From contig CAMORL010000063.1 of assembly GCA_946623765.1 (NCBI GenBank), positions 1 to 8,933 on the forward strand: a stretch of DNA of 8,933 bases. The letters run 5' to 3'. Below are positions 1-7,934 of the stretch, piece after piece. Every line of letters starts with the position of its first letter. Position 1 is the stretch's first letter. This DNA is from an uncultured Clostridia bacterium (lineage in GTDB: Bacteria > Bacillota_A > Clostridia > Christensenellales > CAG-138). The notes beneath the pieces were generated by a model. It ran no database searches. It was given only the letters and a program-made list of their open reading frames with translations, and was not told the DNA's origin. Position numbers and translations under genes: made by a program.

Positions 1-2343
1 GAGCTCGGCGTCACGCCCGACAAGCCCACGCGTAAGAGCGCGCGTATCGTCGGCGACTGCATGGGTAAATATCATCCGCACGGCGACAGCTCCGTATACG
101 ACGCGATGGTGCGCCTTGCGCAGGACTTTAACACCCGCTATCCGCTCGTCGAAGGGCAGGGCAACTTCGGTTCCGCCGACGGCGACGGCGCGGCGGCAAT
201 GCGTTACACCGAAGCGCGTCTAAGTAAGATGGCGATGGAAATGATGCGCGACATCGACAAGGACACGGTCGATTTCACGCCGAACTTCGACGGCACGCAG
301 CAGGAACCCGTGGTGCTTCCCGCAAGGTTTCCGAATCTGCTCGTGAACGGCTCCAACGGCATCGCGGTCGGTATGGCGACGAACATGCCTCCGCACAACC
401 TCGGCGAAACGATCGACGGACTCGTCGCGCTGATCGACAATCCGGAGATCACGGTCGATGAACTGATGAGCTATATCCCCGGTCCGGATTTTCCGACCGG
501 TGCAACGATTCTCGGAAGGTCCGGCATCGCGCAGGCGTACCGCACCGGCAGAGGCAAGCTGATCGTCCGCGCAAAGACCGAGATCGAGCAGCTTTCGCAG
601 AACCGCAGCCGCATCATCGTGACTGAGATTCCGTATCAGGTCAACAAAGCGCGTCTGGTCGAAAGCATTGCGGATCTCGTGCACGAAAAGCGCATCGAGG
701 GTATCTCGGACCTTCGCGACGAAACGGACCGCAACGGCACGCACATCGTCATCGAACTCAAGAAGGACGTCAATGCGAACGTCGTCCTGAACAACCTTTA
801 CAAGCACACGCAGCTGCAGGATACGTTCGGCGTCATCAACCTCGCGCTGGTCGACGGCGAGCCGAAGATTCTGAATCTCAAAGAGATCCTGTATTACTAC
901 CTGCAGCATCAGAAAGACGTCGTGACGCGCCGCACGCGCTACGACCTGAACCGCGCCGAAGAGCGTCTGCATATCCTGGACGGACTTTTGCGCGCGCTCG
1001 ACGTGATCGACGAAATCATCGCGCTCATCAAAGCCTCTCCGAACGGACAGGCGGCAAAGGACGGACTGTGCACGAAGTTTGGATTCTCCGAACGTCAGGC
1101 ACAGGCGATCCTCGATATGCGTCTGCAGAGACTGACCGGTCTCGAGCGCGAACGCCTTCTCGAAGAGGACCGGCAGCTTCGCGAGCGCGTTGCATATTTA
1201 CGCACGATCCTTTCCGACGAACATAAGCTGCTGGAAGTCGTGAAGGAGGAAGCGCTCGACGTCAAGGCGCGTCTTGCCGATGCGCGGCGCACCGAGATCA
1301 CGCAGGCGCTCGACGACATCGACCTCGACGACATCATTCAGGAAGAAGAGATGGCGGTCACCATGACGCATTTCGGCTACATCAAGCGCACCTCGTCCGA
1401 GACCTTCCGCGCGCAGAACCGCGGCGGAAAGGGCGTCAAGGGACAGGCGACGAAGGATGAAGATTATGTCGAACGCGTACTGGTTTCGAGCACCCACGCG
1501 CCGATCATGTTCTTCACGAACATGGGACGCGTATTCCGCATCAAGTGCTATGCGATCCCGGAAGCGACCCGTACATCGAAGGGCATTCCGGTGGTGAACC
1601 TTTTGCAGCTGAAGACCGGCGAGAAGGTCACGGCGATGTTCATTGTGCCGCGCGAAGTCGAAGAGACGGGGTATCTCGTCACCGCAACGCGCGACGGTCT
1701 CATCAAGAAGACGCGGATTTCCGAATGCATGAATATTCGCAAAGGCGGACTTGTGCTCCAGACCGTTCGTGAAGGCGACGAGCTGATTTCCGTTGAGATG
1801 AGCAGCGGCAGCGACGAATTCATCATCGCGTCGCGCAACGGCAAGTGCATCCGCTTCCGTGAAAGCGACGTCCGCGCTACCGGCAGAGGCGGCATGGGCG
1901 TACGCTCGATCAAGCTGGACGACGGCGATATCGTCATGGATATGATTCTTGTGAAGCCCGGCGGACTCGTGCTGACCGTCACCGAAAAGGGTCTCGGCAA
2001 ACGCACCGAGGAAAGCCAGTTCGGCGTACAGGGCCGCGGCGGCAAGGGCATCCTCGCCATGAAAGCGACCGACAAGACCGGCGGGCTTGCCTGCCTCAGA
2101 ATGACGACCGAGGACGAAGACCTGCTGCTCGTGCGCGACGACGGCGTCATCATGCGCATGCCGGTCGATCAGATCTCGATCATCGGCAGAAATACGCAGG
2201 GCGTACGGCTGATGTCGCTTGACGGCGACACGAAGATCGCAAGCGTCGCGCTGCTGCCGCACCAGGAGATCCTTCCGGAAGAAGGCGAAGAAATGCCGAT
2301 CTCTTCGGAAGCGGTTTCCGAAACACCCGAAGGAGACGCATAA
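1..2343 (+). CDS. gyrA: DNA gyrase subunit A, 5'-truncated by the window edge
   Basis: This is the breakage-rejoining subunit of DNA gyrase, a cytoplasmic A2B2 type II topoisomerase that introduces negative supercoils using ATP bound by GyrB. The frame is open from base 1, where the residues read [19 protein letters not shown], a conserved GyrA stretch. By alignment with E. coli GyrA from memory, about 53 N-terminal residues lie outside the window; 780 residues are visible. The ATG at 61 is internal, not the start. The catalytic tyrosine (E. coli Tyr122) is at 205-207, in [11 protein letters not shown]. The quinolone-determining positions equivalent to Ser83 and Asp87 are Ser (88-90) and Asp (100-102), the susceptible-type residues. 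A GyrA box of the form QNRGGKG lies at 1414-1434; its second residue differs from the common QRRGG form. Having the box, and a C-terminal region with further GRGG(K/M)G turns (about 1880-2050), argues for GyrA rather than ParC. The tail from about 2266 is acidic, as in many GyrA proteins. Identification is very secure. Confidence 0.97.
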   Translation, partial: ELGVTPDKPTRKSARIVGDCMGKYHPHGDSSVYDAMVRLAQDFNTRYPLVEGQGNFGSADGDGAAAMRYTEARLSKMAMEMMRDIDKDTVDFTPNFDGTQQEPVVLPARFPNLLVNGSNGIAVGMATNMPPHNLGETIDGLVALIDNPEITVDELMSYIPGPDFPTGATILGRSGIAQAYRTGRGKLIVRAKTEIEQLSQNRSRIIVTEIPYQVNKARLVESIADLVHEKRIEGISDLRDETDRNGTHIVIELKKDVNANVVLNNLYKHTQLQDTFGVINLALVDGEPKILNLKEILYYYLQHQKDVVTRRTRYDLNRAEERLHILDGLLRALDVIDEIIALIKASPNGQAAKDGLCTKFGFSERQAQAILDMRLQRLTGLERERLLEEDRQLRERVAYLRTILSDEHKLLEVVKEEALDVKARLADARRTEITQALDDIDLDDIIQEEEMAVTMTHFGYIKRTSSETFRAQNRGGKGVKGQATKDEDYVERVLVSSTHAPIMFFTNMGRVFRIKCYAIPEATRTSKGIPVVNLLQLKTGEKVTAMFIVPREVEETGYLVTATRDGLIKKTRISECMNIRKGGLVLQTVREGDELISVEMSSGSDEFIIASRNGKCIRFRESDVRATGRGGMGVRSIKLDDGDIVMDMILVKPGGLVLTVTEKGLGKRTEESQFGVQGRGGKGILAMKATDKTGGLACLRMTTEDEDLLLVRDDGVIMRMPVDQISIIGRNTQGVRLMSLDGDTKIASVALLPHQEILPEEGEEMPISSEAVSETPEGDA
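2331..2335 (+). promoter_or_regulatory. Ribosome binding site of cca inside gyrA
   Basis: AGGAG lies within the last codons of gyrA, 12 bases before the ATG at 2348. The spacing is longer than ideal. The same frame stays open upstream to 2219, but that stretch overlaps gyrA and has no similarity to the CCA-enzyme family. This site and the family N-terminus therefore decide the start at 2348. Translational coupling with gyrA is likely because the gyrA stop is only four bases before the start. Confidence 0.6.
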
Positions 2344-2347
2344 AACC

Positions 2348-3682
2348 ATGCTGAAGCTGCCGACCGCGCTCATCGAATTTGCGCATGTCCTCAAAAAAGA
2401 GGGCGTGACGCTCTATGCGGTCGGCGGCTGCGTACGCGACGCATACCTGAACCGTCCGGTGCACGACGTCGACCTTGCAAGCCGGCTGAGACCGGAAGAG
2501 CTGATCGAACGGGCAGGGGCGTTCGGGATCGCGGCGCGGATTGTTCAGAAAACGCTCGGCACGGTGCTTCTGACCGTTGACGGCACGGAGTATGAGCACA
2601 CGACCTTCCGCACCGAATCGTACGGAACGGGCGGCGCGCACAAACCCGATGCGGTTCGCTTTTCGGACGCGCCGGAGACGGACGCGTTTCGCCGCGATTT
2701 CTCGGTCAATGCGCTCTATGAATCCGTTTCGGACGGAACGCTCGTCGATCCGACCGGCGGAACAGAGGATCTGAAACAGCGTGTGCTCAGAACGACGACA
2801 CAGGATCCGAACGTGATCCTCAGGGACGACGGACTGCGGATTCTGCGGCTTGTCCGGTTTGCGGCTTCGCTCGGATTCTCGATCGATCCGAAGACGTGGG
2901 ACGCGGCAAAGGCGAACGCACCGCTGCTGCGGGACATTGTGTGGGAGCGCAAGCGGCAGGAACTCGACCGGATTCTGACCTGCGAACGTGTGTACGACGC
3001 GCTCGTTCTGCTGCGGAACGTCGGCGCGCTGCCGTTTCTTTTGCCGGAGCTTGTCTGCTGCGACGGGTTGGAACAGCGAAGGGATTATCACAAATACGAT
3101 GTTCTGACGCATCTTTTCCGCACCTGCGAGCAGACACCGTGCAATCGGACGGCAAGGCTCATCGGGCTTCTGCATGACGTCGGAAAACCGGAATCGCTGC
3201 GGCGCGACGGAAACTTCTATGCGCACGACGTATACGGAACCGAAATCGCGCGTGACGCGCTCACGCGGCTTCGCTATCCGAAGGAGGTTGTCGAACGGGT
3301 CGCAGGGACGATCCGGATTCACATGTTCGATCTGACGGAACAGGCGTCGGATACGACGGTGAAAAAACGTTTTGCGGAATTCGGCAGAGAGCGGACGGAG
3401 GATTTCATCATGATCCGCGAAGCGGACATTCGCGGCAGCGGGTATGACACATCGTATCGCGCCGAACGGTTCCGCCGGATCTATGGGGAAATGCTGGAGG
3501 CGAACGCGCCGTTCTCGGAAAACGAGCTGAAGATTTCCGGCGCAGACATCATGCGCGAGCTCGGACTTCCGCCCGGCAGCGACGTCGGACGGATCAAACA
3601 CAGGCTGCTGCTTCGCTGCGCGGCGCATCCGGAGGAAAACCGGCGCGAGACGCTTTTGAAGCGCATGCACGATTGTCGATAG
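2348..3682 (+). CDS. cca: CCA tRNA nucleotidyltransferase with HD domain
   Basis: This cytoplasmic enzyme adds or repairs the 3'-terminal CCA of tRNAs from CTP and ATP without a nucleic acid template. It belongs to the class II nucleotidyltransferase / poly(A) polymerase family. In the 444-residue protein the head motif GGCVRD is at residues 26-31, with the two metal-binding aspartates in DVD at 40 and 42. RRDFSVNAL at 115-123 is the ribose-recognition motif. DPTGGTEDL follows as the flexible loop region. DDGLRILRLVRFAASLGF from residue 160 corresponds to the base-recognising EDxxR motif, with Asp in place of the usual first Glu. ERKRQELDRIL follows near 200. An HD hydrolase-type domain has His255, His276-Asp277, His293 and His325. 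The C-terminal tRNA-binding region has ISGADIMRELGLPPGSDVG at 396-414. The ATG at 2348 gives a normal family N-terminus. The gene follows gyrA by four bases and is probably co-transcribed. From sequence I cannot exclude a CC-only or A-only adding enzyme or a poly(A) polymerase. Confidence 0.92.
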   Translation: MLKLPTALIEFAHVLKKEGVTLYAVGGCVRDAYLNRPVHDVDLASRLRPEELIERAGAFGIAARIVQKTLGTVLLTVDGTEYEHTTFRTESYGTGGAHKPDAVRFSDAPETDAFRRDFSVNALYESVSDGTLVDPTGGTEDLKQRVLRTTTQDPNVILRDDGLRILRLVRFAASLGFSIDPKTWDAAKANAPLLRDIVWERKRQELDRILTCERVYDALVLLRNVGALPFLLPELVCCDGLEQRRDYHKYDVLTHLFRTCEQTPCNRTARLIGLLHDVGKPESLRRDGNFYAHDVYGTEIARDALTRLRYPKEVVERVAGTIRIHMFDLTEQASDTTVKKRFAEFGRERTEDFIMIREADIRGSGYDTSYRAERFRRIYGEMLEANAPFSENELKISGADIMRELGLPPGSDVGRIKHRLLLRCAAHPEENRRETLLKRMHDCR

Positions 3683-3725
3683 GCAACATTTCTGTATGGT
3701 TTTTGTGAACAAATCGCTTTCCGGC

Positions 3726-3753
3726 TTGCGGATGGCGGAAAATGTGCTATGAT
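3726..3753 (+). promoter_or_regulatory. Extended -10 promoter for the CotH-VTC-DUF4956 unit
   Basis: A -35-like TTGCGG (3726-3731) is separated by 16 bases from a -10 box TATGAT (3748-3753). The -10 box is preceded by TGC, giving an extended -10 element typical of vegetative promoters in Firmicutes. Transcription would start near 3760, leaving a leader of about 33 bases before the ATG at 3793. The rest of the cca-cotH gap (3683-3792) is AT-richer than the genes and shows no convincing intrinsic terminator. Some read-through from gyrA-cca is therefore possible. Confidence 0.68.
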
Positions 3754-3792
3754 AAATCTGTTGCAGAATGTATGGGCATATGAGGATATGAT

Positions 3793-6700
3793 ATGAACAA
3801 TAAGCAAAAACAAAAAAGAACGATTCTTGCCGTTGCGCTGGTGATCCTGCTTGCGATCATCATCGCGATTTCGGCAGCGATCGGCTGCGGCGCGAAGAGC
3901 TGTGCATCGGAGACAACACCCGGCGCGCAGACGCGGTCCGATGTTATCGTGAGCGAAATCCTGACGAGCAACAAACAGACCGTGCGTGATCCGCTCGGCA
4001 CCTACAGCGACTATGTAGAGCTGTACAATAAGAGCGATCGCGATATCGACCTGTTCGGCTACGGACTGACCGACGACGAGATCTCGATCTGGCAGTTCCC
4101 GCCGGAGACGATCATCAAGTCGCACGGATATCTGGTTGTCTGGTGCATGAAGGACGACCCGACCGACGGCAACGGCTATCTGACGATCAGGGACGACAAG
4201 GGCAACGAGAACAGAATCATCGTTGCGAGCTTTGCGCTGTCCAAAAAGGACGTCCTGCGCTTCGTGGATCCCGCGGGCAACGCGATCGTCACGGTCGACC
4301 TCGGCAACTTTTATTCGGGACAGAAGGGCAGCGCAAATGCGTACGGCATCGGTGACGGCACGGCAACCGAGGTTCTTTCCGCCGAAGGCAACTCGTATTC
4401 CTATACGAATGACGACGGGTGGAAACTCATGAAACCGACGCCCGGCTTCCCGAACACGGAAGAAGGCTGGAATGCGTTCCAGGCTTCCCGTCAGGCGGAT
4501 TCGGAAACCGGCATTGCGGAAACGACGGACTGCCCGGTCCGAGTGACCGAGTTCATGGCGTCGAACGGGAGCGCGCATAAAGCGCCCGACGGAACATACT
4601 GCGACTGGATCGAACTGTACAATTCCGGCAGCACGGCGTTTGATCTCTCCGGCTTCAGCCTGAGCGACGATATTACAAAACCCAAGAAGTTTACGTTCCC
4701 GCAGGGAGCGAAGATCGAAGCGTACTCCTATCTTGTCCTGTACCACACGTCCGTGCCGGTTCCGGGCTATTACTGCATCGACTTCGGCCTGTCCTCACAG
4801 GGGAGCGAAACGCTGCTGTTCCTCACGAAGAACGATTTGATCGTCGATCTCATCGACTTCGGTTCACAGCCGAAGAACTGCTCCTACGCAAAGGTCTATA
4901 CGAACAATACCTTCGATCCGTACGGCGCCTTTGAGATCACGGACAGACCGACGCCCGGCTACGACAATACCATCAACGGCCGTATGCTCTTTGAAGAAAA
5001 AGAAAACGGTCCGATGGGCGTACACGACATCGTGTTCAACGAGATTCTGGTCGACGGCTATCACGTGACGTATGCCATGTCGAGCGCGACGAAGAGCGAA
5101 CGTCCGTACAACGCCGATTACGGCAGCTGGATCGAGATCTACAACAAGTCCGACGCGCCGGTGAATCTTTCCGGATATTCGCTGACGGACAATGAACGAA
5201 AACCGAGGAAATGGGTTTTTCCTGACGGAACGAGTATCGCCGCAAAAGGATATCTCGTCTTGCAGCTTGAAGGCAGCCTGCCCCGCGAAGGTCAGACCGA
5301 AAAGGACGTAACCGCGGAGCAGCGAAAATATGAACTGAATTTCGATATTGCGGCAGCTGGGGAAACGCTCTGTCTCTATGACGCATCGGGGCTTATGATC
5401 GACCGTGTGATCGTTCCGGCGGTTCGCTCCTGCATCTCCTACGGACGTGATGCGACCGGCGCATGGAAGCTCTTCGACCGTCCGACCGAAGGTCAGCCCA
5501 ACGATACGAACGGCCGCGGCATCTATTGCGAAGCGCCGACCGTCGACACGCACAGCGGCATCTATACCGATATTCAGACGGTGAACATCACCGTTCCCGA
5601 GGGCTGCTACGCAACGTATACGCTTTCCTGCGGCAAGGAGAACGACCCGGTCAAAAAGACGGCGCCGACGGAAACCGACACGCGCGTAACCGGACCGATC
5701 GCAATCAAGGAGAACACCGTACTGCGCGTACGCACGTTCTCTTCGGATAACAGCCGATACCCGAGCGACGTCAAGTCCTATACATACGTAATCATCGGAA
5801 ACGAAGAGACCGTCGAAGCGCATAAAACCAATCTTCCCGTTGTGTTCCTGGTGACCGATCCGGAAAACCTTTGGGACAAGCAGTACGGCATGTACATCAA
5901 GGGCAACGACTACACCGGGAAAGGCGCTGCGGACGAACTCGAGATCAACGAGACGATGGGCAAGTACGCGAACTTCAACATGCGCGGACGCATGTGGGAA
6001 AAACCGGCGACGTTTACCTATACAGACGCAGGCGGAAATACCGTGCTCTATGAGACGGATCTCTATATCCGCGTCTTCGGTGCGTTTTCGAGAAAGCTCG
6101 CGCAAAAGGGTATCGCGCTGATTGCAAGAAAGGGTGTCGGAGATTCCCCGATGGAGTTTTCGTTCTTCGAGAACCGCCCGTTCACGTCCTATAAGTCCCT
6201 GGTGCTGCGCGCTTCCGGACAGGACGCCGCGCTTTCCCGCATTCGTGACGTGCTCGTGCAGAGTCTTCTGGACGATGCCGACGTTGACCTTGCGAACCAG
6301 GCGTTCAAGCAGTGCATCGTCTACATCAACGGACAATACTGGGGCGTTTATAATCTGCGTGAAAAGATCAGCAAGCATTACATTGCGCAGCACTACGGCG
6401 TTGAGGACGAAGACACGATCGACATTCTGAAGGGCAACGGCAACAACGAGCAGTGTATTATCTGCAGCAACGCCTATGAAAGCGCGAACAAAGGTCTCAA
6501 CGACTATAAGGATCTGATCAAGTATTGCGAAGATCATAAATGCGATCTTTCGAATCAGTCCGATTATGACTACGTTTGTTCGCAAATCGACGCCGATCAG
6601 TTCGCCATGTACTGCGCGTTCGAAATCATCATCGGCAACACCGACACCGGCAACATCAAGTGGTGGCGTTCGAGCGAAAAGGACAATAAGTGGCGCTGGA

Positions 6701-7191
6701 TTCAATACGACTATTGCTGGGCAATGAACGGCGACAACCCGAGCCAGGACGCGGATAAATCCAGCGGCTTCCGCCGCGACTTCTTCTGGCGGTACTTTGA
6801 TCCGAAGGGACACGGTGCAGGACAGGGATTCTCAACCGTACTCGGACGTTCGATGCTGTCGAACAATGAATTCGTCAAGCTCTTTTTGAAGTACTGCGCA
6901 TACTTCTATAATGAAGTTTATACGCCGGACAAGATCAATGCGAAGGTCACCGAGCTGCAGGAGAATATCCGCAAGGAAATGGAAACATACGACCTCGTTC
7001 GCTGGAGACCGTATCATAATCTTTCCACCAAGGGCTGGAACTCGCATGTCAGCAAGATCCGGAATTATGCGGACAACTATCAGAACTGGTACCTGTACTA
7101 CTGCCAGAACTTCATCAACAAACACACGAACTATCATCTCAGCAACGACGAGATGATCCGACTGTTCGGAAAGGTGGGCAAGATTTCATGA
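3793..7191 (+). CDS. Secreted or anchored CotH-family protein with three lamin-tail domains
   Basis: This 1132-residue extracytoplasmic protein probably phosphorylates or otherwise modifies surface molecules. CotH of Bacillus spore coats is an atypical protein kinase, but the substrate here is unknown. A basic start (KQKQKR) precedes a hydrophobic segment at about 10-31. It ends in AAIGC, so Cys32 fits a loose lipobox; the segment could instead be an uncleaved anchor. Three lamin-tail (LTD) domains follow at about 50-221, 249-392 and 413-570. Each has a VEL/IEL-YN strand, a GYxLTDD/N-like turn and a closing PTxG(x)PN/DN-type motif. A beta domain at about 579-669 resembles chitobiase C-terminal or Fn3-associated domains. 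The CotH kinase domain runs from about 680 to near the end, with NGQYWGVYNLREK at 846-858, GNTDTGN at 948-954 and WIQYDYCWAM at 969-978. Cys975 stands where many relatives, as I recall them, have Asp. The start is supported by GAGGA (3782-3786), six bases upstream. The stop overlaps the VTC start. Family assignment is firm; activity and substrate are inference. Confidence 0.9.
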   Translation: MNNKQKQKRTILAVALVILLAIIIAISAAIGCGAKSCASETTPGAQTRSDVIVSEILTSNKQTVRDPLGTYSDYVELYNKSDRDIDLFGYGLTDDEISIWQFPPETIIKSHGYLVVWCMKDDPTDGNGYLTIRDDKGNENRIIVASFALSKKDVLRFVDPAGNAIVTVDLGNFYSGQKGSANAYGIGDGTATEVLSAEGNSYSYTNDDGWKLMKPTPGFPNTEEGWNAFQASRQADSETGIAETTDCPVRVTEFMASNGSAHKAPDGTYCDWIELYNSGSTAFDLSGFSLSDDITKPKKFTFPQGAKIEAYSYLVLYHTSVPVPGYYCIDFGLSSQGSETLLFLTKNDLIVDLIDFGSQPKNCSYAKVYTNNTFDPYGAFEITDRPTPGYDNTINGRMLFEEKENGPMGVHDIVFNEILVDGYHVTYAMSSATKSERPYNADYGSWIEIYNKSDAPVNLSGYSLTDNERKPRKWVFPDGTSIAAKGYLVLQLEGSLPREGQTEKDVTAEQRKYELNFDIAAAGETLCLYDASGLMIDRVIVPAVRSCISYGRDATGAWKLFDRPTEGQPNDTNGRGIYCEAPTVDTHSGIYTDIQTVNITVPEGCYATYTLSCGKENDPVKKTAPTETDTRVTGPIAIKENTVLRVRTFSSDNSRYPSDVKSYTYVIIGNEETVEAHKTNLPVVFLVTDPENLWDKQYGMYIKGNDYTGKGAADELEINETMGKYANFNMRGRMWEKPATFTYTDAGGNTVLYETDLYIRVFGAFSRKLAQKGIALIARKGVGDSPMEFSFFENRPFTSYKSLVLRASGQDAALSRIRDVLVQSLLDDADVDLANQAFKQCIVYINGQYWGVYNLREKISKHYIAQHYGVEDEDTIDILKGNGNNEQCIICSNAYESANKGLNDYKDLIKYCEDHKCDLSNQSDYDYVCSQIDADQFAMYCAFEIIIGNTDTGNIKWWRSSEKDNKWRWIQYDYCWAMNGDNPSQDADKSSGFRRDFFWRYFDPKGHGAGQGFSTVLGRSMLSNNEFVKLFLKYCAYFYNEVYTPDKINAKVTELQENIRKEMETYDLVRWRPYHNLSTKGWNSHVSKIRNYADNYQNWYLYYCQNFINKHTNYHLSNDEMIRLFGKVGKIS

Positions 7192-7901
7192 AACTGAAAG
7201 TCAAGCCGAATGCCAAGGGCTACCGGCATGAGCTGAAATACGTGATCTCCGACGCGGATGCGGAACTGCTCGCAATTCGTCTCGGTGCGGCGATGACGCC
7301 GGATCCGTATGCGGCAAAGACCGGGGGAGGGTATTATATCCGCAGCCTCTACTTCGACGATGCGTACGACGCCGCGGTGGAGGAGAAGGTTGCCGGTGTG
7401 CAGTACCGCGACAAGTGGCGTATCCGCATCTATAACTTTTCCGATCGCGTCATCAAACTCGAACGCAAGCATAAGAACGGACAGTTCATCAAAAAGGACA
7501 GTCTGTCTCTGACCCGCAATCAGGCGAACGCGCTGATCGCCGGGGAATTTACGTTTCTGCTGTATCAGCAGAGTTCCTTCGCGAAGGAGGCGTACGCCGC
7601 GCTTCGTTCGGAGGGATTGCGACCGAAGGTGCTCGTCGATTACTATCGGCAGCCGTTCGTATTCCCGCTCGAGGATGTCCGTATCACGATTGATCGTGAG
7701 ATCCGAACCGGGTATTTTTCCACCGATCTGTTCAATCCGAAAGCGATTACCTATCCGGCAACGGAGCTTTTGGGGCAGTGCGTGCTTGAAGTCAAGTTCA
7801 ACAACTACCTCGACCCGTATATCGCTTCGCTTGTACAGCTGCCTGCGTCGCTGAAAACGGCGGCAAGTAAGTACCTCTTTTGCAGACAATACGACTGCTG
7901 A
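7188..7901 (+). CDS. VTC-domain protein, polyphosphate polymerase family
   Basis: This 237-residue protein belongs to the VTC family, whose yeast member Vtc4 makes polyphosphate from ATP inside a triphosphate-tunnel beta barrel. Tunnel-type residues visible are RHELKY at 13-18, YYIRSLYFDD at 49-58 and EKVAGVQYRDKWRIRIY at 66-82 (alternating Arg78, Arg80). LERKHK follows at 91-96 and Lys102-Lys103 just after. The second half has VLVDYYR at 148-154, ITIDREIR at 166-173, VLEVKF at 199-204 (Glu201, the likely metal ligand) and ASKYL at 226-230. Both halves of the active site thus look intact. There is no signal peptide, transmembrane segment or SPX domain, so it should be cytosolic. The start ATG overlaps the upstream stop (ATGA), with AGGTGG at 7172-7177, implying translational coupling to the CotH gene. 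The family match is strong. Polyphosphate as the actual product is inferred, since other tunnel enzymes hydrolyse triphosphate or cyclise nucleotides. Confidence 0.9.
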   Translation: MKLKVKPNAKGYRHELKYVISDADAELLAIRLGAAMTPDPYAAKTGGGYYIRSLYFDDAYDAAVEEKVAGVQYRDKWRIRIYNFSDRVIKLERKHKNGQFIKKDSLSLTRNQANALIAGEFTFLLYQQSSFAKEAYAALRSEGLRPKVLVDYYRQPFVFPLEDVRITIDREIRTGYFSTDLFNPKAITYPATELLGQCVLEVKFNNYLDPYIASLVQLPASLKTAASKYLFCRQYDC

Positions 7902-7907
7902 TATTAT
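7880..7907 (+). promoter_or_regulatory. Possible internal promoter before the DUF4956 gene
   Basis: TTGCAG (7880-7885), 16 bases, then TATTAT (7902-7907) preceded by TGA gives a second extended -10 type arrangement, overlapping the VTC stop codon. The -10 box matches five of six consensus bases; the -35 box is weak. Its spacing and TGn element mirror the promoter at 3726. It could give the membrane protein extra expression, but in a short AT-rich gap such a match can also arise by chance. Confidence 0.33.
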
Positions 7908-7924
7908 AAGAAAGAAAAACATTT

Positions 7925-7929
7925 GGAGG
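7925..7929 (+). promoter_or_regulatory. Strong ribosome binding site deciding the DUF4956 start
   Basis: GGAGG sits five bases before the ATG at 7935. An in-frame TTG at 7923 would add four residues but overlaps this site and has no Shine-Dalgarno of its own, so ATG 7935 is preferred. This is the strongest ribosome binding site in the three-gene unit. Confidence 0.8.
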
Positions 7930-7934
7930 ATAGT

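Noticed and set aside
88..102. Fluoroquinolone-resistance substitution in GyrA
   Set aside because: The positions matching E. coli Ser83 and Asp87 are Ser and Asp, so no classical resistance change is present.
2219..2347. Longer N-terminus for the cca gene from an upstream in-frame start
   Set aside because: The extra 43 residues overlap gyrA in another frame and do not resemble the CCA-enzyme N-terminus. ATG 2348 gives the normal family start.
1198..2394. Long reverse-strand open frame opposite gyrA (398 residues)
   Set aside because: It is a shadow of GC-rich coding sequence on the + strand. It has no family motif and lies entirely opposite a secure gene; the same holds for the long reverse frames opposite cca (2180-3712) and the CotH gene (4864-6813).
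3718..3741. TTTCCG/CGGAAA inverted repeat as a terminator or operator near the cotH promoter
   Set aside because: The stem is only 6 bp with a 12-base loop and no T run. It overlaps the -35 box, so an operator is conceivable, but the match is too short to claim.
7923..7934. TTG start for the DUF4956 gene
   Set aside because: It overlaps the GGAGG that serves the ATG at 7935, which is correctly spaced for that start.
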